Assembly: GCF_016808095.1 (NCBI RefSeq)
Contig: NC_068980.1
Coordinates: forward strand, 13,209,388 to 13,273,387
Reading direction: 5' to 3'
Length of the DNA: 64,000 nucleotides
From: Vigna angularis
Taxonomy: Eukaryota > Streptophyta > Magnoliopsida > Fabales > Fabaceae
Shown here: positions 10,816-24,600 of the stretch, piece by piece
Layout of the letters: every line of letters starts with the position of its first letter
Numbering within the stretch: the first letter of the stretch is position 1
The notes under the pieces: model-generated
Told to the model about the DNA's origin: nothing
What the model saw: only the letters and a program-made list of their open reading frames with translations
Databases searched by the model: none
Translations under genes and position numbers: made by a program

Positions 10816-10982
10816 ACCTCATTTCTCTCAATTTTGTTCATTTTTTTTTTTAAAAAAAATTTCTCTGTTTATTCCTTGTTCATTTTGAAATCCGGACGAA
10901 ATTTTCGTTTCTTTCTTTACTTAGCTTTTACTCCGATAATACAAAAATATCAAATTTTCATATTATCCAGTAATATCTAAGT
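10816..10982. other. Spacer before PPT with inverted-repeat arm
   Basis: T-rich. Holds atccggacgaaatt at 10890-10903, a perfect inverted copy of 11007-11020 just inside the 3' LTR. Confidence 0.6.
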
Positions 10983-10991
10983 AAAGAGGGG
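10983..10991 (+). promoter_or_regulatory. Polypurine tract
   Basis: aaagagggg, four bases upstream of the 3' LTR start (TGTCAACACC at 10996). Position and sequence fit second-strand priming. Confidence 0.7.
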
Positions 10992-10995
10992 CAGC

Positions 10996-13117
10996 TGTCA
11001 ACACCCAATTTCGTCCGGATAAATATAATTTATCAAAAAATAAAAAATAAAAAAAAACAAAATGAAAAATACTATTTATTTTACTTTTTGCACCCCCAAG
11101 TTTTCTTTTAAACACTTAATCCAATGGCCCAAAATAATCTCACTTTTTTTTACTTCCTCACCACCCATCTTTTCTTATCACACCCCATTCTCCACATCAC
11201 CATCCACCTCACCCTCCACATCATCTACCTTTTTCATTTACTTTTTCCACATCATTTCCATATTAATTTTATATATCAACTTTTCTAATTATTCCACTTA
11301 CATTTTTTAATTATATCTTCTCCATCAACATTTTTTATTATCCATTTTTCTCCACCTTATTTTTCCACCCACTTTTTATATTATTTCTTTCACTTATTTT
11401 CCACATTAACTTTTACTATTCACTATATTTTATTTCACCTAATTTCTCCACCAACTTTTTATATTTTTTCTTCCACTTAATTTCCACACCTAATTTCTCC
11501 ACCAACTTTTTATATTATTTCTTTCACTTAATTTCCATACCTAATTTCTCCACCACCTTTTTATATTATTTCTTTCACTTAATTTCCACATCTAATTTCT
11601 CCACCAACTTTTTATATTATTTCTTTCACTTATTTTCCACATTAACTTTTACTATTCACTATATTTTATTTCACCTAATTTTTCCACAAACTTTTTATAT
11701 TATTTCTTTCACTTATTTTCCACATTAACTTTTTCTATTCATCTTTTTTTTATTATATTTTATTTCATCTAAATTTTCCACCAACTTATTATATTATTTT
11801 TATTCATCAACTTTCTTCATCCTTAACTCTATAAATACCTACATTCTCTTCACTTCACACACACAAAATAATTACATAATATCCATCTCTTCTCTCTCAA
11901 AATCTCTTCATTCCATCCCAAAACTCTACTTCATTTTTCTCTCACATTTTACTATTTCCTAATCTCTCTATACATAGTAAATCCCATCCCACATTTCTAC
12001 TATAAAGCCATCTTCTTCATCTTCCATCTATCTTTCTCACAACTTATTACAAGTAAGGTTTTATTTCATCACACAAATCTTCAACAAGGTACACATTTTC
12101 TCTTCATTCTATTTATATATGCATTTTGATCATTTTTTTTAGTTTACAAATTTATCTTGTTTTCTATCACAATTTTTCTTTATGCTTTTCACATTTTTGT
12201 GTCATATATATTTCAACTCATCTATCCTTCTTAATAAAAAATATGAAACTTTAAAAAACATGTAATAATATAAATATCGGTATGAATACTCGTGCGATCG
12301 TACGCATCAGCCTAGTATTCATTACCCAAAATATAAAATAAACAAAAAAAGCCGTATGAGTACTCGTGCGATCGTACGCATCAGCCTAGTGCTCATTACG
12401 CAAAAAAAAAATAAGGAAAAAGCCGTGTGAGTGCTCGTGCGATCGTACGCATCAGCCTAGTGCTCATTACGCAAAAAAATCTAAATATTACGTCAAAAAA
12501 TACCAAAAAATATAAAATCTTAAAAAACCAAAAAATCAACACTTTCAAACAACAAACAATTTTTCTCGCCAGAACTACGTGATCCTTGATTCTCCATCAA
12601 AAGTGGAGATACGTAGGAGCAAGGCCAGTCCTTGTCAGGTTCACTCTCCCAAAAATTCAAATTTATCCATAATCAAAATTCTCAAATTCTCAAACAATTC
12701 CTTAAACAAACTTTTCAAACAATTTCCAAAATGAACTACGGAACCCTGATTTCTCATTCTGAATGGGAATACGTAGGAGCAAGGTCAATCCTTGTCGGGC
12801 TCAAAAAAATAAAAAATATTGTTTGTTTCTTTCGAGTTTTATTTTAAGGGAAAGTTAAACATTTTGAAAACCACATCATATTCGCATATTTAATTAAAGG
12901 TACTGCCTTAAGGCAGGCGTTGTAGGGTGCTAATACCTTCCCTACACGTAACCGACTCCCGAACCAAGAATCTGGTTCTAATAGACCATGCTTTATCATT
13001 TTATGGTTTTTCCGTAGTTTTCCAGAATAAACTATGGTGGCGACTCCAAATCTTTTTCATCTAAATATATATTCTCTTTTTAAGGATCGTCGTCCCGTCG
13101 TGATTCCGGTTGCGACA
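10996..13117 (+). repeat. 3' LTR, complete, 2122 bp
   Basis: Begins TGTCAACACC and ends TTGCGACA. Its first 646 bp have no counterpart in the window because the 5' LTR is cut. 11390-11640 holds several copies of an AT-rich phrase (cacctaatttctccaccaac...) about 60 bases long. The flanking bases after 13117 are actat; the matching duplication would lie left of the window. Confidence 0.9.
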
Positions 13118-14326
13118 ACTATGTGCATTTGAAAACGGAGTGAACATGACTACCTTCCAATATATCCCATATAACAAATAAGGAAGCCATAACCTATGTG
13201 AAAATAGGGGAAAACAAAAGAAGAAAGGGTTAAATTATGTTTTAGTTCCTTTATAAAACTTTCCATAAATATCTAGTGATGGATACTTAGACGATGGTTT
13301 TGTATCACAAATAATCATTTAATGACTTTTGCATCTAATTAAGTTCAACAAAAAGAACTTTATAGCTTAACAAACATTTTTGTTTAAAGTGTTTTAAATG
13401 CATATTTTCACAATAAATCTCTTCTCTAAGTATATAAGAATAAAACACAATATAAAAAGACAAGGAGAAAGAGAAATGCCCAATGTAATTTTATAATGAT
13501 TAATTTGACCATGCATATTACATCAATTTCTCAATAAATAAATTGAGTTTCACTAAGCAGACTAATGTGGATAAATACAAAACAAGTTTTATGTAGGCCC
13601 GTAACTACTCCTAACCAATCCCTTGAGTATTGCATGGACTCACAACCACTCCTTACTGACCCTCTAAGTATTATTTGGGCTTGTAGTCACTCTTAATTAA
13701 CTAACTCCTTTCAAGTACTCTTTCGGTTCACACTCATTTTTGGCTTTCCCTATTCAAGTAGTATTCTTTCAACAAACCACTTTTGTCTTGACCAAACATT
13801 CTTTTCACAAGTCACTCTTGGCTTAACCAAATATTTTTTCCACAAGTCACTCTTGGCTAGCTAAATATTCTTTCCATAAGTCACTGAACCAAATATTTTT
13901 TTCACAAGTCACTTTTGGCTTGACCAAATATTATTTCAACAAGACATTTATGGCTTAATCAAATATACTTTACCAAATAATCACTCCTAGATAGGATATA
14001 TAAATGAATATCTAGATCATGATTAACAAATCACAAGGTTGCTTACTAAAGATAAATATTAGCTATTGACTTCTATAAAATATGTGCACACTCCTCTAGT
14101 TTTCTAATTGAAAAAGAACAATTCTCTTTATACAATTTTTTATGAGTGCAAAAAATTGGATTGAGTATTCGCGCTATACAATATGACATCTCTCTTTCTT
14201 CTTCTTCTTGACATACTATATAAACTCTAAAGAAAGTAGTTGTTGCAAATCTATTTTTGGCTGTTGAAAAACTTTAACTCTTGTGAATTACATGCATCTT
14301 GCATCTAATGATCTTGATGACGAAAG
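13118..14326. repeat. Intergenic, with about 35-bp degenerate tandem repeat
   Basis: No gene seen. From about 13760 to 13985 a unit resembling ccaaatattctttccacaag plus tcacttttggctt is repeated about six times with drift. Before it, 13590-13740 has a looser repeat around actcctaac and tgagtatt. Confidence 0.5.
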
Positions 14327-16757
14327 TGTTGGGAAAATCTCACAATATACGCACTCAAATATTTTCCTGAAATTGAGTCATGTTATTCATTATAATTGAA
14401 GGGCTTTAAATAGCCATAACACTTACAATATTACGAGGAATAAAAATAAAATATCAACTATCTTAAAAATAAAATCTTCTTAATCTATCATAAAATGATA
14501 TTGTACCTAGATAAACCGAAAATCATAATTACGTGTCCCTATTTTATCTCTATCAAATCAAACTAAATATTACTATACCCAAAAACTAATAAAATAAGAT
14601 TTAAACAAAATTATTAATAAAACCCTAAAATTTAAGTTTATCCCAACAAACTCCCCCATAAACTTAAATTCTTCCTTCCTTCGTTCGACTTTTCATGTGC
14701 ATCATCCTACTCCGGGTTTGCATCTTCTCTCCAAGATTTTCAGCTCCAATTCATACAACCGGTTCTTCTTTGCTTTTACCTTGGTTGTTAGACGACCATG
14801 CTTATCCTTTAAATACCTGATTTTTCATAAAAATTGAATTACCTTTTTCAATTATTTGACCCATGCTTAAAATATTGCTCTTCAACTCCGGAACATAATA
14901 AACATCCCTAATCTCTCCAACTCGTCCATTAATCTGAATATGTCGAATTGTTCCGCGCCCTTTCACGGCCACCTTGGAGTCATCTCCAAAAGACACAAAT
15001 TTGGCCTCCACCTTGGTGAGTTCATAAAAAAAGTTCTCGTTCCCACACATATGATTGCTTGCTCCAGTATCTAGATACCATACCGAGTTGGTAGAAATCT
15101 CATCATCCTTCATCTCTTCTTCATCTTCTTCCCTATTTTTATCTAGTTCAATAACGCTAGATGCTTTCTCTTCCTTTTCAGGAGTCGTCTTCTTCAACTC
15201 CTTAAGCACAACCCTCTGTTTATTCATAATTTCATTAGCTTCATCCAGAAGCCTCCCTATCCGCTGAATCTCTTCATCTTTTTGTTTGAGTTCCTTTTCC
15301 ACATTTGTCGCACCTTTTACCGAGATCACTTCATCCACTATTGAGATCGAATTTTCCATGTCCACTGTATCTGAACTCTTTGCCAGCAATAGTTCTTCAA
15401 CATCTTCTTCTGCATCTTCAGTAACGAGATTCGTCTCCCCCTTTGTCTCGGTCTTGCAATACTTTGCAATATGACCAAACTTGCCACAATTGTAGCACTT
15501 TGTTGACCTACACTCGTTTGCATAGTGGTCGTACTTGCCACACTTAAAACACCCCACTCTTGACTGATCTCCTTAAACTTTTCCTTTTCCTCGGTCATGC
15601 CAATTCTGTTGACCGGTTTGATCTTCATTATCATTACCTCGGCCACGTCCACCTCGTCCTCTGCCACAAAGACCTCGGCTCTGAGTAATTCGAGATTTAT
15701 TCGAGTTAAACTGTACCTGTAGTAATTGATTGTCGGGTTCCCTCTTTTTCTTTTTCTTCCTCAATTCGTGGGCTTTTAATGACCCAGCTAACTGCTCCAC
15801 ATTGAGAATTGATAAATCCTTTGTCTCTTTAATAGTGACCACGATACTCTCAAAATCATCCGTCAAATTTCTCAAGATCTTTTCTGCAACTGGGTTAGGA
15901 GGAACCTCTTCTCCGTTCATTCCGAGTTGGTTAGCCATCTTTTGCACTCGAGTTATAAACTCGGCAACTCTCTTCTGAGAGCTTGTACTCGAACCTGCTT
16001 CACGCGGGTATCTCCTTTGTATGCCATCTTCAAAATTTCCCATACTTCTTTTGCTGACTTTGCATTGCTATTTTCTCGAATCCAGATTCATCAACTGCAT
16101 TATACAGAAAATACAAAGTCGATCTGTCTTTCACTCGTGTCTTTTTCAATGCAGCAATCTGGTTCACTGTCTGATGCTCATCATTCGCGGGTTCATTGTA
16201 CTCGTCCTCCACTATGTCTCATACATCTTGGGATCCAAGAAGAACCTTCATCTGCAAAGACCAATTGTCGTAATTGGTATTTTCTGACAATTGTGGTACA
16301 CTCATCCATTGAATACTTTTGTCATCTCTCTCACAAAAAAAAAATCAAGCACTCACTTTTTCTCACAGTGTTTGACTCTCTTCTCTCTCTCTCTTTTTCT
16401 CTCTCGGTACTCAGAGCATAAAGCCTTGATACCACTGTTGGGAAAATCTCACAATATAAGCACTCAAATATTTTCCTGAAATTAAGTCATCTTATTCATT
16501 ATAATTGAAGGGCTTTAAATAGCTATAACACTTACAATATTACGAGGAATAAAAATAAAATATCAACTATCTTAAAAATAAAATCTTCTTAATCTATCAT
16601 AAAATAATATTGTACCTAGATAAACCGAAAATCATAATTATGTGTCCCTATTTTATCTCTATCAAATCAAACTAAATATTACTATACCCAAAAACTAATA
16701 AAATAAGATTTAAACAAAATTATTAATAAAATCCAAAAATTTAAATTTATCACCACT
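14327..16757 (-). mobile_element. Truncated Copia retrotransposon, gag-protease only
   Basis: Direct repeats 14327-14648 and about 16436-16757 (roughly 320 bp, about 95% alike by eye) are LTRs. On the minus strand the 5' LTR (right copy) ends CCCAACA and is followed by tggtatcaaggc, a variant of the initiator-Met PBS. The 3' LTR (left copy) is preceded by a tatgggggag purine tract. The interior encodes only gag and the start of pol; integrase, RT and RNase H are gone. No clear target duplication was found. Confidence 0.85.
14802..16306 (-). pseudogene. Copia gag-protease remnant
   Basis: Capsid-like gag (UBN2 type) followed by two CCHC zinc knuckles (CFKCGKYDHYANEC and CYNCGKFGHIAKYC), an acidic coiled linker, then the protease signature DTGASNHM and a pre-integrase stretch that ends near 14802. 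The frame is broken: an in-frame stop near 16220 where a Trp is expected, a shift near 16040 and another between 15573 and 15557. Nothing downstream of protease remains, so it cannot be autonomous. Confidence 0.85.
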
Positions 16758-17036
16758 ATGCAACATTAAAAGTTGTTTTATTCTTTTACGTCAACTTCCA
16801 ATAGCTAGGTGTCCTTATCTTTGTTTTGGACAATTTTATTTTACATAAATTTACCCAAAGTTCAAAGTTGTATGAAGTAAATAGTCTTTTCATAGTTAAC
16901 AATGCTAGCATCGAGGAACCTTTTAACAAAACAACTTTGTTTCTTTAAGAAAGACATAATTTGATGTGACTTGTGTTTTGAAAAAGAATATTCTTGAAAA
17001 ACAGGAATTAGATGAATTCCCTCTAACATAAAATAA

Positions 17037-19374
<2,338 letters not shown>

Positions 19375-19436
<62 letters not shown>
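19375..19436. repeat. (TA)n microsatellite
   Basis: About 60 bp of TA dinucleotides. Confidence 0.97.
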
Positions 19437-19438
<2 letters not shown>

Positions 19439-21678
19439 TAAAAGAACAGAAAATCGTCATTGAACGCGGAAGTGATATGTGACACCGACATATTTGAATA
19501 TGGATTGAGATTTGGACTAAACCTAACACTCTTAACATCACCAACTTGTGGTCCTGTGGACGATATCTAACAAATCACAAACATCTAAACTTCTTTCATG
19601 TGTAATGTCTTAACACTTTACATTATCCAAAATTTTATCAAACTTCTCCTTAAATAAATAATGAAAAATTATTTACCTCTCATTTATTTATTTATTACTC
19701 ATTTCTGTATAAATACACGATCTAAATACAAGTTCTTAATTATTTTTTCTTCTATATAGTACCCAAATTTCATTTTTTATTAAAAATAATATAAAAATGT
19801 TAGAGGAATTGCAGCCGAGTTATACTAATACCCTCACTTATCATTTGTGAATTGCAAATTAAAATTCATTTTCACCCAAACCAATTAATAATAATAATAA
19901 TAAAATATAAAAAAGTATGCAAAATGTTACGGTGATGCAGGAACGACAAGTGCGGTAGACACGTAACGCAGCGCGAAAAAAGATAAAAGCTGTATTAGGG
20001 AAACACGTGCATGCTGCATGAACAATACTTTTTATAGCACTGTTTATTCATCATTGTGTAATGATAGTACTTTATTTAAATAATATGACGCTATAAATTA
20101 TTATAAATATTTTCATTTTCTTTTAATATAAAGATATGTCAATCTTCAGAATCATAATAAATGGTTTAAATGAAAATTAATTATTTCAAAATGAAGTAAC
20201 TTAATCATATAAATGACAGGTAAATTACTAGACCTGTGTGAAAAAAAGTTATCCTAAATGATGCAGAGTAGCAGAAAAATAAATACTCTATCATATTCAA
20301 GGAAGTTTTTTATAAAAGCATACAGACTATGATAAAAAATTATTTTAAATTACATTGGGATACTCATTTGGTGTGAGTTCGAGGTTCCTAACAGTATTGG
20401 TGCTTCTAGCAATAAATAAATTTTAGAGATACCATAATTAAAAAGGTATATTCATCTTTAACCCTGTAATTTGAACTTACCTGCTTAAAGAACACAAGAA
20501 TCAAGCAACATGGTAGATGTGGTTGATTAGTATATTATATAGTGCATGAGTGGGAGTTGGCACGCACCTGTGGCCCATTGAAGAGATACTGAACAGAGTG
20601 CATTGACATGATATTGCAGCTGGAAAAGACGCGCCTTGTCCCTCATTTTATATTGGAATCATAAAGATGCATGTAATTTTTGGTGAACTCATTCAATGTA
20701 CTGTATTAGGAACAAACAACTAGTTTGTTACTTACAGCTTGTGACTGTGTGAAACACAGAGAGAGAGAGAGAGAGAGATCTTCAGATTTAACTCTTCTGG
20801 GTTCACTTCTTACAGAGTGACAAGTTCCAGTCTGAGTTTCCTAGATTCCTGACAGGGGTTTAAGGTTGTGGGCACTTCATGTTTGGAAAAAAGTTGTGGC
20901 CTTTACTCCCATTGGAGAATGTCTGAATCTGCTGGGCACTGTCGTTAAAGTAGAATCAAGGAAAATATTGGGATTTAAAGGAGCTGGTAAAGTGTCTTGG
21001 GAATGTGAGCATGATTTGCAAATGAGGTTGGTCTGAATAGTTCAGAAGAGTTCTCAGAAAGGAAAAGAAAGAGCCTTGTTTTTTGTTTTCTTTTTTCTTT
21101 TCTATTTTCTCCGGAGAAAGTGAGAGAAACAAGGTCAAGGAAATTTCTTTTCACCATCTTTGTCATAGTGGAAACAACTTTCTTTTTTTTCTTTTTTCTG
21201 GAAGAGTCTTTGATGGTTATGGAAGATTTTGACATGCAGTGAGGAGCAAGCCACCAGGTTCTTTTGGGGGCTTTGCCAAAGTTTACTTTGTTAGCAAGTG
21301 GTATGTATTTGTGTCTTATGCTCAAACCACTGGAGTCAATGAAAAAGAGATTGGAAATTAGAGCTTCCATTTGGGTCCTATTCCTATTCCTTTGATCTGT
21401 TATATCTTTGTATTTGGATGTAACTTAGTAGTCAAGATCACTACTTTCTCTTGTCTGTTGAAGAAAGATACTGCCATTAGAATTTCTACTTGGGATTCAG
21501 TGTTACCCCATTGATTTATAGGCTGATTAAGGGGTGCACTATGAGTTCTGATTGTATAATTTTCCAAGGAGATTTTTTGAGACTATGTCTTAAGTCCATT
21601 GAAGAAGTTGGTCTGTGACTTTATTAGGCATAGCCATAGCCATATTCAAGGTTTGGTCTGTGATTTGGGTATTTCAAA
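19437..21678 (+). promoter_or_regulatory. Upstream region and probable 5' leader of the MLO gene
   Basis: No coding gene seen. 20757-20778 is an (AG)n tract, typical of plant core promoters or leaders. A TATA-like stretch (gtatattatatagtg) lies near 20530. From 20800 to 21678 base composition is less extreme and contains short upstream frames, as expected for a long leader, possibly with a 5' UTR intron. The transcription start cannot be fixed from sequence. Confidence 0.4.
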
Positions 21679-24600
21679 ATGGACAATAATGAACAGGAAA
21701 CAAGGTCATTGGCCCTGACTCCTACATGGTCAGTTGCTACTGTGTTGACTGTCTTTGTTGCTGTCTCTCTGCTTGTGGAGCGCTCCATTCATCGTTTAAG
21801 CAATGTAAGTAATAGTTAGACTAGAATATATGTTGGTTCTTGATGTTAATTTCTCTGGTGTTGCATGGGAAAAGTTGGAATATTTTTCAATTTTCAAGGC
21901 ATTTCTCAAACTTACGGTGAAGACTGAAACTACTATCAGGCTTGTCGATGAGTTGAGAAAGGGAAGGATAGAGGCAAAAAAAGTGAAAAGAGAAAAACAA
22001 AATGAGTATTTTGCATTACAACTAATTAGATATGGTCAGAAATTTCATTTCTGGGTGGAATGTAATGTAACTCTAAAATAGATTTAACAGGATCTGCATT
22101 AATTGACATGGAAAGAAGTTTTCACTCTCTTCATATGCATTTCACTTTTCATTTTTTGTTTAAACTTTAAAGCTTGATTCTGTCTTAATCACATACTTGT
22201 CTTTCTTGTGATTGAAGAACAATCCTTTCATTAATCAATACTTTGCCTTTGGCATGAATTCTGATATGTGATTACGTTTTTCTGTGACTGCAGTGGCTGC
22301 GGAAAACTAACCGAAAACCTTTGCTTGCAGCTTTAGAGAAGATGAAGGAAGGTGCTGTGCATTAAATTATGCTTGTATTGTATTCGTTTTAGATATAAAC
22401 AATAACTCTTACTAACCAGTTCCCGTTATTTTGGAATTCCATCTTCAGAATTGATGCTACTCGGGTTTATATCACTCTTATTAACAGCTACCTCACGCAT
22501 GATAGCAAATATTTGCATTCCATCAAAGTTCTACAACAGTGCTTTTGCTCCATGCACTAGATCCCAGATTGATGAACAAATGGAAGAGAATGGCTCTGAA
22601 AAGCGTAAACTATTGATGGCTTCTGCTTATCATGTATCTGGGAGGATGTTGAATGGAATAAATAGAAGCACTTGCAAAGAGGCATGAGCAATATACCTTA
22701 CATGTATAAAATTTGACTATCACTTGCTTTTACTGCTCTAGATTATTTTAGTTAATCTGCAATTTTGTTATCATGCTCAGGGTTATGAACCATTTGTTTC
22801 GTATGAAGGTCTAGAGCAGCTGCACAGATTCATTTTTGTCATGGCAGTAACTCATATATCTTACAGTTGCCTAACTATGTTGTTGGCCATTGTGAAGGTG
22901 AGTTATTGTTTTCTGTTTATAGATTAAGAATGTCTGCCAAATAGTTGTCACTGTTTCAAAAAAAGGGTTAATGTGTGAATTTTCTTGTCCAAAATGTGCT
23001 TGGGTTTTCATAATGATTTTTCTAGTTCTTTACCATGCTTAAAACCTTAAGCAAATTGGGATGATGTTATAAAATAGTTTGAGCCATTCTAAATAAGTTT
23101 TGATACAATGTGTATTACATTTATGTTGTCAGAAAAAGACTACCATATGCCTTTTTCATCTTACATCTCACATAAATCTTGGTATTTACTAATTGTATTA
23201 TTCAAACAAAGTAAAAGTATGGAGAGTGATCCTATAAAAATTAACTATGTAATCCATGAAAAAGATTTGTGCATTTTTCTTATAAATAAAAAATATCATT
23301 TTGGATTTTGTTTGACATAATAACAATAGTAGTTCAAACCAGATTCACAGTTGGAGAGTGTGGGAAGACGAGGCTCACATGGATCGGCGTGATTCATTAT
23401 CTGGTAAGCACATTGCCCTTTGAATTAAAACTATTTCTATGTTATACTTTTTAATTGTATGATTGATATACAAACTTACAAAGGACATTGATCAGGTTTG
23501 TTATCCTATAATGCATCTCTTCTCTCAGTTATGCAGTCAATGCAGATAACACAATTTTGTTATATAATTAAAATCCAAAAGCATTTCTGTGTTTGATCTC
23601 TCCTAATTCACTTCACTGATCCTGTTTGACAGTTTAGTAGGCTTGTATGAGAGTTGACCATTGATAGAAAATATGTGGTCATGAAGTGAATATTTTAACC
23701 ATATTTTGAATTTGATTTTTCAATTCTTTTGTTTCAACAGAAATTACAAGAGAGTTGACTATGAGAAGGCAATCAACCTTTGTCAAGTCTCATGTATCAA
23801 ATCCATTGTTCAAAAACAGTTCCCTTATTTGGGTGGTAATTACATATCTCCCCTTCTTTTCTTGTTTCCAATTGGTTTCATTTCATTCGTGTATTTTTAA
23901 TATTATCCTCTTTAGTTTCTTAAAGTTATTTGATGAAAGAACTAGGAAGATATGTTTTTATTAACTATGTTGACTAAAACATGACTAGAAGTTTAATGAT
24001 TACATTTTCGAAGTAGTCAAGCTTATGGGAATTCAATTTGTGGTTCTTCGCATACTAAATGCTATTATAGTACATTGGAGCTAATTGCACGAATCTCTTA
24101 TTACTATCAGCCTTTTTTAAGAACAAAACAACATACTTTATATGAATGTTTTATTCCTAGGTACCTTGTACCCTCTACTACTAAATTTATATATCATTTT
24201 GATCATCTAGTTCTATGTAAATTCCGGTTTCATTTTGAAGCATTTACTCAGTAATAGTATAACTGCATATCTATCTAATTTTAATTTTAAATAAGCTGCA
24301 GACATGTTTTTTCCGACAATTTGCACATTCTGTGGTTCGTGCTGATTATCTTACACTTCGCAAAGGCTTCATCATGGTACGCAGTATTGCAATAAAATTT
24401 GTCTTTTGAATGGTTGGTTTAAGCTATCTAATGTGGTTCTCATCTCACAATTAATATATTTTCCCAAAGTTCTTTGGCTAATATGTTATTTATGTTGGGT
24501 AAAAACAAAATCTCACGTCGGATAAAATAAGAGATGGACATGGGTTTATATACACATAAGATATCTCCATTGATAAAAGGTCTTTTGGACTGATACTAAA

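Larger units (their letters stand above)
1..13117 (+). mobile_element. Large non-autonomous LTR retrotransposon (LARD-like), left end outside window
   Basis: Bases 1-1476 recur at 11642-13117 (offset 11641), which defines two direct LTRs. The right LTR is complete from 10996 (TGTCAACACC) to 13117 (TTGCGACA), 2122 bp. A primer-binding site follows the left LTR and a purine tract precedes the right LTR, so orientation is plus. The 9519-bp internal region has no gag, protease, integrase or RT, so mobilisation would need proteins in trans. PBS and LTR-end sequences resemble Tat/Ogre-type Gypsy elements as I remember them; that family assignment is inference. Identity between LTRs is very high (one visible difference: T at 368, C at 12009), so the insertion is young. 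Confidence 0.88.

Noticed and set aside
10169..10888. 239-aa open frame of RHPPRGYDTSFTSIGL repeats
   Set aside because: It is the 48-bp tandem array read in a frame-preserving period; no domain and no plausible start context.
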